Source of the DNA: Brachyspira hampsonii
GTDB lineage: Bacteria > Spirochaetota > Brachyspiria > Brachyspirales > Brachyspiraceae
Direction: 5' to 3'
Length of the DNA stretch: 64,000 nucleotides
Assembly: GCF_002214805.1 (NCBI RefSeq)
Contig: NZ_CP019914.1
Location: 558,001-622,000 of the forward strand
The notes under the pieces are model-generated. The model saw only the letters and a list, made by a program, of their open reading frames with translations. It did no database searches and was not told the origin of the DNA. Below, piece after piece: positions 34,642-43,525 of this stretch. Position 1 is the stretch's first letter, and the number at the start of each line of letters is the position of its first letter. A program made the translations under genes and the position numbers.

Positions 34642-36324
34642 TTATGGCTGCCTATTAGCCTCATATCCGTATGAAGAGCCTGAACCAGGTGTTAATATTG
34701 TTCCATAACTTTTACTTACTTTTATAATATTATCATTATCATTTTCAAAAACTACCCATCCATGCCTAATATCACCTACAGTTCCAGAAGTACCGCTAGG
34801 AACACCATAAGCAGCTCTATAATTATTTTCTTGAGTATTATCGAATCTGCTTAATGTATATGTAAATGATCTAGTCCTCCATTTATATTCAAACCATTCC
34901 CAATATTCCTCTTCATAAGTCAAGGTAAACTCAGTTCCATCATTATTAAATTTATATACAAGATTTCTCATAGAATCTGTATCTACACCTTTAAATGTTG
35001 CTCCAATAACTCTGTCTGTAAATATAGGACCATAATCTTTAAAGTCTGGGTCTAATGAAGTGCCATCAAAAGATATTGTATCTTTGTTATTTACTTTAAC
35101 TAATGAAACTATAACAGTGTCTCCAGGATTAGAAATATTTTCATATATAGCCTTATATTTAGAAGTTATAGTTTTAACTTGATATGTTTTTTCTTCTCTA
35201 GCAGAAGCATCATTATATGTTTCTTCTACAAATTTTATTTTTGGAGCTTCTGCACCATTGTCTATAAAAGTATAAGAATATGATTTAAGACTAAGACCGC
35301 TGTAATTACCGCTTTTCCATAAATTTAAATCTATTGCTGATGTTCCATCAACCATATATCCTGAATAATCACGATATTCAAATTGCTGATAACTAGATTT
35401 TATTTTATTTATATTAACCTTAAAAGTTGATTGATCTTCTGGTGAAGCAGGATCTGTAGATGATGCATTTAAAGGTCTATAAGGAGAATAACCCTGTCCT
35501 GTAGGAGTAGGCTGTGCCATTTTGTCAAAGTTATGATCTTTAGGCATATAAGAAGTAGGCGCAGATGTAAACTCGGTTTTGTAATGCTCATATAAAATAA
35601 CAGAACCGCTTTCTGTAACATAACCTATAGGGTCATATTCATAAAAGGCTTTTTTATCCCCATATCTTTCTACAGCTTCAAAAGCAGTAGGTACTTTATC
35701 ACCCATAATAGAAGTTGTGGAAGTAATGGCTCCAAAAGCAAATATAAACTTAGAATAAGTATCAACCGCTATCAAATATTGTTTTAATGCAGCTACAGAA
35801 GCATTACCATTTATAGAATAAAAATTAAATCTATCCATTCTTCCAGGCAAATATCCTAAACTGCTGTAAAGAGGATTTTCTCCTGCATATCTATATACTT
35901 TTAACTCAGTAATATTTACAGTTAAAGGTCCGCTTTCAGCATAAGTTTCTCCATCTTTACCGTCATAGTATTCTGCTGATATACCATTCCAATCTGAGCC
36001 TCCGGGTATCCAATTTCTAGTATTATCATTAAAGAAATTATATATAGGAAGTTTATCTCCCTGAAAACTCGCTTTAAATAGCCAATCTTTAAATTTATCT
36101 GCAGAAAACTGATAATTAGGGCTATTATATTCTTCAGGAAGTTTAAACGGATCTTCATCAGCTGCAACTTGCTCCGGAAGTTTTTCTGGACCAGTGTCAA
36201 GAGACTGCGATAAAGAACTAGAACTTGATTTGTTATAATAATACCTAGGGTTAAAGAAATGACCTCCGCAAGACATCATAAACATAGATATTATTACTAA
36301 AAATAATAAATAAGTTTTTTTCAT
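34642..36324 (-). CDS. Paralogous lipoprotein C of a three-gene family
   Basis: About 560 residues. The start at 36324 has AAGGAG 7 bases upstream and gives MKKTYLLFLVIISMFMMSCGGHFFNPRYYYNKSSSSS, a lipoprotein signal; the ORF itself opens 12 codons earlier without a ribosome site. The mature N-terminal CGGHFFNPRYYYN is identical in the two upstream paralogues. The middle shares with them the segments RMDRFNFYSINGNASVAALKQYLIAVDTYSKFIFAFGAIT, FEAVERYGDKKAFYEYDPIGYVTESGSVILYEHYKTE and GYSPYRPLN. The C-terminal half is unique and beta-rich. Function unknown; a membrane-attached surface or periplasmic protein is likely. Confidence 0.7.
   Translation of the reverse strand: MKKTYLLFLVIISMFMMSCGGHFFNPRYYYNKSSSSSLSQSLDTGPEKLPEQVAADEDPFKLPEEYNSPNYQFSADKFKDWLFKASFQGDKLPIYNFFNDNTRNWIPGGSDWNGISAEYYDGKDGETYAESGPLTVNITELKVYRYAGENPLYSSLGYLPGRMDRFNFYSINGNASVAALKQYLIAVDTYSKFIFAFGAITSTTSIMGDKVPTAFEAVERYGDKKAFYEYDPIGYVTESGSVILYEHYKTEFTSAPTSYMPKDHNFDKMAQPTPTGQGYSPYRPLNASSTDPASPEDQSTFKVNINKIKSSYQQFEYRDYSGYMVDGTSAIDLNLWKSGNYSGLSLKSYSYTFIDNGAEAPKIKFVEETYNDASAREEKTYQVKTITSKYKAIYENISNPGDTVIVSLVKVNNKDTISFDGTSLDPDFKDYGPIFTDRVIGATFKGVDTDSMRNLVYKFNNDGTEFTLTYEEEYWEWFEYKWRTRSFTYTLSRFDNTQENNYRAAYGVPSGTSGTVGDIRHGWVVFENDNDNIIKVSKSYGTILTPGSGSSYGYEANRQP
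36233..36324 (-). repeat. Conserved 5' coding block, copy C
   Basis: First ~92 bases of lipoprotein gene C, encoding the signal peptide and CGGHFFNPRYYYN. Nearly identical in DNA to 37864-37955 and 39519-39607, including silent positions, whereas downstream sequence diverges strongly. Confidence 0.8.
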
Positions 36325-36407
36325 AATATATCTCCTTATATAGCAAAATACCACTTTCAAGCATATTGACTATAATTAAATAACTATACCTACGCAAAAT
36401 TTAAATT

Positions 36408-36449
36408 AATAAACTGTAAAACCATATTATTATAGCTTTACAGTTTATT
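36408..36449 (-). terminator. Hairpin between lipoprotein genes B and C
   Basis: Perfect 13-bp arms AATAAACTGTAAA (36408-36420) and TTTACAGTTTATT (36437-36449) with a 16-base loop. The downstream T-run on the minus strand is poor, so it may be a partial terminator or an RNA processing or stability hairpin within the operon. Confidence 0.5.
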
Positions 36450-36464
36450 ATAATTTGTCTATAC

Positions 36465-37955
36465 TTATTCTATTTTTATAGAATAAGTAACAGACCATTC
36501 TTCTGTTCTATTATCATTATAATCTTGATATTTGACAACTATATCTTTAGTTTCTCCTTTATTCAAAGTAAATGTGTCAGGAGTACAAGACACAACTTTA
36601 TCTTGCTTGCTGTCTACTTTAACAGTTTTAGTTGCTCCATTATATGATAAAGTTAATAAAGAATTATCATATTCAGATATATGAGTAACTGTTCCTGAAT
36701 AATCAGGGAAACCAGATAGCCAATTATATTTAATAAATTTAGTATCAATATCAATATAACATTTAGCTTTATCAATATCTGACACAGCATATTTAATGCT
36801 TCCATCAGATTGAATACTGCTATTATTTTCTATTGTTATAATGCTATTTGGCATTGCTCCAAATCCCAATTCTTTACCTTCACCATAATTACCAAGCATC
36901 TCAAATACTTTTGATGTTGAATCTTCATATATAGAAGCTCTTGTAGCATATACAAAATAGCCTTCTGGTTTTAATTCCCAACTATGAAAAAATGTTTTTT
37001 TATAGTAACTTTTTACGCTTATATTTTCAACAGATTTTGAAGACACTACAATAGAAACCCTATTACCTTCTTCATTCATATTTAAATATGGAGAACGGCC
37101 AGGATTATTTCTTGTAGCCAATTCTCTAACTTTTCCATCTGATGTTTTATGCACAGAAGGAACATAATCTGTGGCACCTGACGCCATTTCACTTTTATAT
37201 TCATCAAATAAAGTAACCGAACCATCTTCATGAACAAAACCTATAGGATCATATTCATAAAATTTTCTTTTCTCTGCATATTTTTCTATAGCATCAAACG
37301 CAGTAGGATATTTTTGTCCAAATGTAGAGCCTGTGTTAGTTATCTTAGCATAAGCAAAAATAAATTTAGAATACTTATCCACTGCTATAAGATAGTTATT
37401 CATAGGAACGCCTGCTGCTTCACCATCAATTTTCATAAATATAAATCTTTCTAGCCTAGAAGAAGAATTATAACTTCCATTAGCATCAAGCAAAGGATTT
37501 TTACTTACATATTTGTATACCACCATATCCGATATAGATACTGTTACTGGAGAAGTTACCTTATTTCCATCAGGAGAAGCATCAAATGAGAATTCATTTT
37601 TTAGTGCATCTCCTTGTACCCATACTCTGCCGTCTGTTGGAATAAAGAATCTGTATTCAGGTACATTTCCGCTTCCAAAATTAACTTTCATAAACCATTG
37701 ATCTATAACACTGCCGTCAAAAATATAATTTTTATCATTCCAGCCATAATATCCATCACCTTGATAGCTAGGGTTAAAAGGATCTTGTTCAGGTGATAAA
37801 TTTTCATCTCCTAAATCTATATCCCCTCCGCCTTGTTCTGATGAAGCTATAGAACTGCTTTTGTTATAATAATACCTAGGGTTAAAGAAATGCCCTCCGC
37901 AAGACATCATAAATATAGATATTATTACTAAAAATAATAAATAAATCTTTTTCAT
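36465..37955 (-). CDS. Paralogous lipoprotein B of a three-gene family
   Basis: A 496-residue lipoprotein: MKKIYLLFLVIISIFMMSCGGHFFNPRYYYNKSSSIASS, lipobox MMSC. The shared central region is clear (RLERFIFMKIDGEAAGVPMNNYLIAVDKYSKFIFAYAKIT, FDAIEKYAEKRKFYEYDPIGFVHEDGSVTLFDEYKSEM, NNPGRSPYLNMN). The C-terminal ~200 residues differ from those of the paralogues and end with TLNKGETKDIVVKYQDYNDNRTEEWSVTYSIKIE, which resembles an immunoglobulin-like strand pattern. It lies 71 bp after gene A and 140 bp before gene C, probably in one operon starting at the barrel protein. Function unknown. Confidence 0.7.
   Translation of the reverse strand: MKKIYLLFLVIISIFMMSCGGHFFNPRYYYNKSSSIASSEQGGGDIDLGDENLSPEQDPFNPSYQGDGYYGWNDKNYIFDGSVIDQWFMKVNFGSGNVPEYRFFIPTDGRVWVQGDALKNEFSFDASPDGNKVTSPVTVSISDMVVYKYVSKNPLLDANGSYNSSSRLERFIFMKIDGEAAGVPMNNYLIAVDKYSKFIFAYAKITNTGSTFGQKYPTAFDAIEKYAEKRKFYEYDPIGFVHEDGSVTLFDEYKSEMASGATDYVPSVHKTSDGKVRELATRNNPGRSPYLNMNEEGNRVSIVVSSKSVENISVKSYYKKTFFHSWELKPEGYFVYATRASIYEDSTSKVFEMLGNYGEGKELGFGAMPNSIITIENNSSIQSDGSIKYAVSDIDKAKCYIDIDTKFIKYNWLSGFPDYSGTVTHISEYDNSLLTLSYNGATKTVKVDSKQDKVVSCTPDTFTLNKGETKDIVVKYQDYNDNRTEEWSVTYSIKIE
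37864..37955 (-). repeat. Conserved 5' coding block, copy B
   Basis: Second copy of the near-identical block that encodes the signal peptide and the post-lipidation segment of the lipoprotein trio. Confidence 0.8.
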
Positions 37956-38026
37956 AAAAATTTCTCGTTTATTATAAAATTAAGCGGAGAGAATTTTTTA
38001 TTTCCTACGCTAATTTTATTATTTAA

Positions 38027-39607
38027 TTATTTTTCAATATCCTCTACTTTTATTTTACATCTGAACTGTACTTTATCATTATATCCTGTAACACCTTCTC
38101 CGCAAGCTCCTACACCATACCAAGCTCCCCATGTATTCTCTTTGTCCTCTATTACAATATGATCTCCATCCTGTCCATCAATAACAATAGTAACTTCTAT
38201 TTCTCCCTGTGCATTATATTTAACTTCTTTAGACACAATTCTATTGCTATCAGCAGAACCTATCAATTCTACATTTTTAGTTTCTTTATTAAACTTAATA
38301 GTCAAATATAAATTATCATTTTCTGAATATTTATAAGGCCAATAAAGATCATTATAATCTCCATAACCTTCATCATATTTAGTAAGATTAAATGACAAAT
38401 CAATATTAATATCTTTAGATTCAGTTTCTACTGTTTGATCTTTATCAGTATTAAACTCTAGTGCAACTTCAGAACCTACTCCAACTTCATATCTTCTTAA
38501 ATAAGCACCAATTCCTGTACCAGAGTCCTTACTAGCAACAGATTTATATTCTGACACTATTATATCTTCAGCTGAAACTTTCATTTTTACATCATAACCG
38601 AAAAATCCATAATCCATTACTTCCCTAGCATCACCTTTATCCCATACTCCTCCTAAGAAATCGCTAATATTACCTACAGTATATCTCTTCACTGTTTTAC
38701 TATCAATATTTTTGAAATAAAGCTCTGTCATAGAAATTTTTATTTCCGGTTTAGTAACTATTACTTTATCCTTATTGAAATATGGAGAAACTCCTGGTGA
38801 ATTTCTGCTAGCCATTGATCTATCAGGATCATGAATTTTAGGAAAGAAATTATTAGCATCTTGAGCCATTTCTTTTTTATATTCTTCATATAGCTCTAAT
38901 TTTAATTCCCCATTCTCATAAACCATTATACCTATAGGGTCATATTCCCAGAAATTTCTTTTTTCACCATATAACTCTACAGCTTGAAACTCAACAGGAT
39001 AAGGAGTTCCAACAATAGGAGCTTTTTCAGTTTTAGTTATTTTACCATAAGCAAAAACAAATTTAGAATATGTATCAACTGCTATTAAATAATTATTAAG
39101 CGGAACTATAACAGCCTCTCCCTGTAATCTATAGAAAGAAAACCTTTCCATTATTTCAAATGAATTATATTTAGAAGTAGGAGATACTAAAGGATTTTTT
39201 CCATCGTATCTGTAGAAATTAGCAGGATCTATATCATAAGATTGTGCCTTATTACCATCATTTACACCATTATAGTAATATCCATTTTTTAAACTATCTT
39301 GTAAGGCCCATGCTGTGGAACTTTTAAAAAACTTATAAGCAGGTACATTATTAACATCAAAACTAACACCAAATGCATAATCTCTTATTATTGAACCATC
39401 AAATACATAATCTTGATTATTCCAAGGACCTTCAGGTATTTCTGCTTCTTCACTTCCTCCAATATCAACCACTCCTGATGAATCTTCATCTCCTAAAGAA
39501 GCACTAGATTCGCTCCTATTATAATAATACCTAGGGTTAAAGAAATGCCCTCCGCAAGACATCATAAACATAGATATTATTAAAAACAATAAGTAACTTT
39601 TTTTCAT
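38027..39607 (-). CDS. Paralogous lipoprotein A of a three-gene family
   Basis: A 526-residue lipoprotein: MKKSYLLFLIISMFMMSCGGHFFNPRYYYNRSESSAS, lipobox MMSC. Shared middle region: MERFSFYRLQGEAVIVPLNNYLIAVDTYSKFVFAYGKIT, FQAVELYGEKRNFWEYDPIGIMVYENGELKLELYEEYKKEM and RNSPGVSPYFNKD. The C-terminal part is unique and includes alternating-pattern strands (NINIDLSFNLTKYDEGYGD, IEVTIVIDGQDGDHIVIEDKENTWG). It starts 20 bp after the predicted outer-membrane barrel gene, so the two should be cotranscribed. Function unknown; lineage-specific surface family is my inference. Confidence 0.7.
   Translation of the reverse strand: MKKSYLLFLIISMFMMSCGGHFFNPRYYYNRSESSASLGDEDSSGVVDIGGSEEAEIPEGPWNNQDYVFDGSIIRDYAFGVSFDVNNVPAYKFFKSSTAWALQDSLKNGYYYNGVNDGNKAQSYDIDPANFYRYDGKNPLVSPTSKYNSFEIMERFSFYRLQGEAVIVPLNNYLIAVDTYSKFVFAYGKITKTEKAPIVGTPYPVEFQAVELYGEKRNFWEYDPIGIMVYENGELKLELYEEYKKEMAQDANNFFPKIHDPDRSMASRNSPGVSPYFNKDKVIVTKPEIKISMTELYFKNIDSKTVKRYTVGNISDFLGGVWDKGDAREVMDYGFFGYDVKMKVSAEDIIVSEYKSVASKDSGTGIGAYLRRYEVGVGSEVALEFNTDKDQTVETESKDINIDLSFNLTKYDEGYGDYNDLYWPYKYSENDNLYLTIKFNKETKNVELIGSADSNRIVSKEVKYNAQGEIEVTIVIDGQDGDHIVIEDKENTWGAWYGVGACGEGVTGYNDKVQFRCKIKVEDIEK
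39519..39607 (-). repeat. Conserved 5' coding block, copy A
   Basis: Third copy of the block. It is slightly shorter because of one missing codon in the signal peptide, with a few substitutions near the start codon, but the CGGHFFNPRYYYN-coding part is almost unchanged. Confidence 0.8.
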
Positions 39608-39627
39608 ATAGTGCCTCTAATTGCTAA

Positions 39628-40437
39628 TTATCCTTTAAAAGCTAATCCTAAAGTAAGACCAAAATCTAATGAGTTTATATAATAAGATTTTAATGGTGTC
39701 TCCATAGTAAAGTTAGGAGCAGCTGTCTGCATAAGTTTAAATAAAGAATCAGGCATTGTTATATATTTTGGAGAATATACATTGAATCTTGTATATGCAC
39801 CTAATATAACTTCAACTCTGTCATTTACAGGCTGATTATATTCTATCATAAACTTAATGCTAAACATTACTGGATTCATATTTTTTATCATAAAGTCAGT
39901 TACTATTATCTCTCCTATTTCAGGAAAACCCGGCATCTCTTGGTCAAAATAAGCTAAATATTCAGGAGATGTATCTGCTATCAATTTTCCTCCTATATGA
40001 AGTCCTAAAGCTAATCTGCTGTTTAAAAAATATGCTTTAGTACCAACTCCAAAACTTATTACAGGGGCATAACTTACATTGATATAAGCATTTGCTGTTA
40101 CTCCGCCTACAGTATTACCAGCAATCTGACCGGCAAATCCGCTTCCTACACCTAAAGAACCAAATACGCTCATACCGCTGAATTTAGCAGGATCCAATCC
40201 GCCAAACCATCTTTCAGATCCGAATAGATAACCAAGCTCAGCCTCTCCGTCCATAGTGTAGCCTACAGAACCTTTCATATAAGCAGCACCTATTTTGTCC
40301 AAATCGTCCTGACTAATAGAAGGCATTGTAGCTGTACCATTAAAATTTGCCTTTAATGCCCAGATAAAACCTTCATCAAAACCGTAAGCCGCCGAAAATC
40401 CTGCTAATAATAAAATGTTAATAAATATCTTTTTCAT
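39628..40437 (-). CDS. Predicted outer-membrane beta-barrel protein
   Basis: A 269-residue protein with a type I signal peptide MKKIFINILLLAGFSAAYG followed by FDEGFIWALKANFNGT. The rest shows alternating hydrophobic, glycine-rich strands (SVFGSLGVGSGFAGQIAG, YINVSYAPVISFGVGTKAYFLNSRLALGLHIGGKL, RVEVILGAYTRFNVYSPKYI) and ends with SLDFGLTLGLAFKG, typical of an outer-membrane barrel. No cysteine follows the signal peptide. First gene of the probable operon with the three paralogous lipoproteins, which might associate with it at the outer membrane. I do not recognise a named family. Confidence 0.65.
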   Translation of the reverse strand: MKKIFINILLLAGFSAAYGFDEGFIWALKANFNGTATMPSISQDDLDKIGAAYMKGSVGYTMDGEAELGYLFGSERWFGGLDPAKFSGMSVFGSLGVGSGFAGQIAGNTVGGVTANAYINVSYAPVISFGVGTKAYFLNSRLALGLHIGGKLIADTSPEYLAYFDQEMPGFPEIGEIIVTDFMIKNMNPVMFSIKFMIEYNQPVNDRVEVILGAYTRFNVYSPKYITMPDSLFKLMQTAAPNFTMETPLKSYYINSLDFGLTLGLAFKG

Positions 40438-40688
40438 AATAAAAATTTTCTCCCACTAATAAAATCGACATAATAATAAAAATGTTTATATGCAAATTGT
40501 ACTACCTTTTAATTTTAAGTAAATAGTATTTTTTATAAATTTACTATAATTTTACTATTATGTTTATAAACTACATACAACATACTACATATAATACATA
40601 ATATTTAGACATTTAATAATTTTTGTATTATTTTTTATAGACATTTTTTATATTATGTTGATTTTTACATAGTTAATTCATACTATAT

Positions 40689-41657
40689 CTAATTTTTAAG
40701 AGTGTCTTTATAATATTTAATAGTTTTATAAGGCTGATTTAATTTAAAGTTTATTATATTGCTGTACCAATTAACATAATCAAATCTATTAACTTCAGCC
40801 ATTATTGAATGTTTTTCATCTGAATGTATATCATATTTGGCAAACATAACAGCAATAGATTGAATGATATAATAAGAAAATATATTTTTTAATGTTTCAT
40901 TATCCAAGCCGGAATTAAAAAATTGATAGGTGCTAATTATAGAAATTGATTTGCATGGCTTTATATTATTATTTTCACAAATTATTCTATCTACAAATCC
41001 TCCGTCTGCAATAGATTTAGCACTCATTCCTCTGTAATTTGAAGTTAATGGAATATTTACTATTACTATAGAGCTGTCTGTAAACTCATTGGCAGCTATT
41101 CTCCAATACAAAGATGTATAAATAAATAATCTTTTGGAATCTAAAAGCTCATTTCTTCCATTTACATGGCTATTCCAAATATTAAGTATACTTTGCTGAT
41201 AAGATGGAGCTATATTCTTTGCTATTAATCTTAAGGGAGTTCCGTATTCATATCCGAATAAATTTCTTATATTTACGCTAGTTTCATTTGAAAGGGAATA
41301 TAGTATATCTTTTTCTAATTGAGCAGAATCTATATTTTTTACATCTATAAAATATCTTTTAAATATATCAGAATTTTCTATCATTATTTTTCTGTTGTCT
41401 CTGTAAAATTTATCATAACTTATACCATTTATCAGATTATATTTTATTTTATAGCCCAATATTTTATAAGTAAGATCTGATAAATCATCATCAAAAATAT
41501 CAAGAAAATCTCCAGGAGCGAAACCTAGAATACTATTATCTTCTATATAAGTTATGTTAACATCATATACTTTATTTTTATTAAGAGGTTCATTACTTTT
41601 TTGACATGATAAAAAGAATAGCAAAAATAAAAATACTGTATTACTCAGGTATTTCAC
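40689..41657 (-). CDS. Lipoprotein overlapping the lptA-like gene
   Basis: A 322-residue lipoprotein with a GTG start at 41657, lying 17 bp inside the lptA-like gene. MKYLSNTVFLFLLFFLSCQKSNEPLNKN shows lipobox FLSC. The mature part is mostly helical and basic with no motif I know (FAPGDFLDIFDDDLSDLTYKILGYKIKYN; YGTPLRLIAKNIAPSYQQSILNIWNSHVNGRNELL). The overlap implies translational coupling with the LOS export genes, so a role at the LOS transport machinery is a reasonable inference. It is the last gene of that operon. Confidence 0.65.
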   Translation of the reverse strand: MKYLSNTVFLFLLFFLSCQKSNEPLNKNKVYDVNITYIEDNSILGFAPGDFLDIFDDDLSDLTYKILGYKIKYNLINGISYDKFYRDNRKIMIENSDIFKRYFIDVKNIDSAQLEKDILYSLSNETSVNIRNLFGYEYGTPLRLIAKNIAPSYQQSILNIWNSHVNGRNELLDSKRLFIYTSLYWRIAANEFTDSSIVIVNIPLTSNYRGMSAKSIADGGFVDRIICENNNIKPCKSISIISTYQFFNSGLDNETLKNIFSYYIIQSIAVMFAKYDIHSDEKHSIMAEVNRFDYVNWYSNIINFKLNQPYKTIKYYKDTLKN

Positions 41658-42981
41658 CGCTTACACCCATAGCTTCAACTTTTTCAGTATCTATATAATA
41701 TTTTATTTCCCTAGCTCTTACAACACTTTCTTTCTGTTTCAAATATGGACTTTCACCCCAAAGCCTCAAATATTTTTCATTATCAAAATAAGTAGCCCAA
41801 GCACTTTGAGAATTCATATCCTTACCTTCTACATGTACATTTCCATTAGCCCTAAGTTTTTCTTCATCATTAAACATCTGCATAGTTACAGATGTAATTT
41901 TAATACTTCTGTCCTCTACATAAGCTTTAGGACTTCCGCTTACTGTGGCAACTTTAGTATCCGGGTCAAGATGCAGTAAATCACCTTCTAATGATATACT
42001 CTCATCATAATCTATCATAACAACATCATTATGAAATATAACATCTTTAAATTTTTCATCTTTTTTATATTCTATCCATTCTCCAAAAGCGATAATTCCT
42101 CTGTCTGGTATTCTAACAGAAGGATCCTGATACATATAAATATGTTCATTATCTATCTCATATTCTATATATCCGCCTTTAAGTATCATATTTTCTTCAT
42201 AAAAATAGGCTGTAACATTTCCATAAGCATACAAAGTTCTTGTATTATTGTCTTTTCCACCGTATTCATTCAAAAACAATCTGTCTGCCACTACAATATT
42301 ATAATTACTTACATTGCTGTTTTTTTTGTTTGTTTCAGAAGAATTTACATAATTATTAGTCTGAAGTACATATATCTTACCTCTTCCCATAACATTAGCA
42401 GTAGCATTTTTAGCATTATACTCTAATATTTCACCTTCTAATCTGTCAGCACCTTGATAAAGTCTAGGATTTCCTGTGAGAACTGCTATTTCAGAATCCA
42501 TATCATATACTAAATTATCCGCATAACCATCTGTTTTTCTTTTACTTTCTTTATCAATATGAGTTAAATGAACATTACTAATTGCCTTGGCTAAAGGCGT
42601 ATTAAAATCTCGTTCCATAAATGAACTTTTTATAGTCATATTATTTGTAGGAGATCTTAAAACAGGTTTATTTTTAACATAGGCATATCTAGTTTTTCCA
42701 TTATAACTAGCATAGCCGCCTGATATAGTAGAACCATTAGTTTTACTTAGAAGTCGTACGCCTCCGCTGAATGTAGCAAGCTCTGTTTCCTGATAAAATG
42801 TCATAACATAGCTTGTAATTACAGCAGATGAATCTTCCATTTTGGAATTACCTGTATATTGAAAAACTTTTGTTTTATTATTATATGTAAATTTATCAGC
42901 ACTTCTTCTAGATTGAGCAAGCAAAGACAATGCTAATATAAACAATATAATTAATACAAAAAATTTATTGATCTTCAGCAA
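41641..42981 (-). CDS. LptA/OstA-like lipooligosaccharide transport protein
   Basis: A 446-residue periplasmic protein with signal peptide LKINKFFVLIILFILALSLLAQSRRSA. The TTG start at 42981 lies inside the lptC-like gene and is supported by AGGAG 6 bases upstream. OstA/LptA-type beta-jellyroll repeats are evident (YNNKTKVFQYTGNSKMED, ETELATFSGGVRLLSKTNGSTISGGYASYNG, IAVLTGNPRLYQGADRLEGEILEYNAKNATANVMGRGKIYV, VATVSGSPKAYVEDRSIKITSVTMQMFNDEEKLRANGNVHVEG). It is about twice the size of LptA and so may span more of the periplasm. Coupled to lptC upstream (17-bp overlap) and a lipoprotein downstream (17-bp overlap). Confidence 0.8.
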   Translation of the reverse strand: MLKINKFFVLIILFILALSLLAQSRRSADKFTYNNKTKVFQYTGNSKMEDSSAVITSYVMTFYQETELATFSGGVRLLSKTNGSTISGGYASYNGKTRYAYVKNKPVLRSPTNNMTIKSSFMERDFNTPLAKAISNVHLTHIDKESKRKTDGYADNLVYDMDSEIAVLTGNPRLYQGADRLEGEILEYNAKNATANVMGRGKIYVLQTNNYVNSSETNKKNSNVSNYNIVVADRLFLNEYGGKDNNTRTLYAYGNVTAYFYEENMILKGGYIEYEIDNEHIYMYQDPSVRIPDRGIIAFGEWIEYKKDEKFKDVIFHNDVVMIDYDESISLEGDLLHLDPDTKVATVSGSPKAYVEDRSIKITSVTMQMFNDEEKLRANGNVHVEGKDMNSQSAWATYFDNEKYLRLWGESPYLKQKESVVRAREIKYYIDTEKVEAMGVSGEIPE

Positions 42982-43525
42982 GCGGAACTCCTATAGCATC
43001 GCCTTCATCAGTTTCATTATATACTGTAATATGTTCTAGTCCCATATCACCTTCCATACTGCTTCCTGTAAGCCAGCTGCCGTCTTCCTGCTCTACACGA
43101 ATTGGAACTGGGCTTTTAAATTGCTGTTTTTCATTATCCCATTGAAGATATTCTGTGTAAAGTATAGTATTGTTTGATGATTTAACGATAACATTTGTAT
43201 ATATTTGAGTAAATAATGTCTCCTGATTTACAGTTATAAACTCTCCGGAAACACTGGCTGCTATTGTATTATTAGAATCATAAGTATATGTTCTGCTGTC
43301 ATAAAGTTCAACCAATTTCTTTTTATTATAGAATTTGGCATTAGTTGCAAAGGAATCCAACTGTTTAAAATTCGTATCATAACTTTCTCGTCTAAAACCA
43401 TAAAATTCCATATCAGGAGGCGGTACAAAATTCTCAGTTTGAGTAAATTCCTTTCCAAGATCATTAAAATTAGTGCAGGAAACACATAATAGAAGTATTA
43501 TACTAAATTTTACTAATAATTTCAT
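42965..43525 (-). CDS. LptC-like lipoprotein
   Basis: A 186-residue protein with a lipoprotein signal MKLLVKFSIILLLCVSCTNFNDLG. The mature part resembles LptC (MEFYGFRRESYDTNFKQLDSFATNAKFYNKKKLVELYDSRTYTYDSNNTIAASVSGEFITVNQE..., then a GSSMEGDMGLEHITVYN strand). LptC takes lipopolysaccharide from the LptBFG transporter and passes it to LptA. It overlaps kdsC by 23 bp and the lptA-like gene by 17 bp, the standard order kdsC-lptC-lptA. A lipid anchor instead of the usual membrane helix is a variation. lptB is not adjacent. Confidence 0.75.
   Translation of the reverse strand: MKLLVKFSIILLLCVSCTNFNDLGKEFTQTENFVPPPDMEFYGFRRESYDTNFKQLDSFATNAKFYNKKKLVELYDSRTYTYDSNNTIAASVSGEFITVNQETLFTQIYTNVIVKSSNNTILYTEYLQWDNEKQQFKSPVPIRVEQEDGSWLTGSSMEGDMGLEHITVYNETDEGDAIGVPLAEDQ

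Noticed and set aside
36233-39607. CRISPR-like set of three ~90-bp repeats
   Set aside because: Spacing is over 1.5 kb and each copy is the start of a coding sequence; no short regular spacers.
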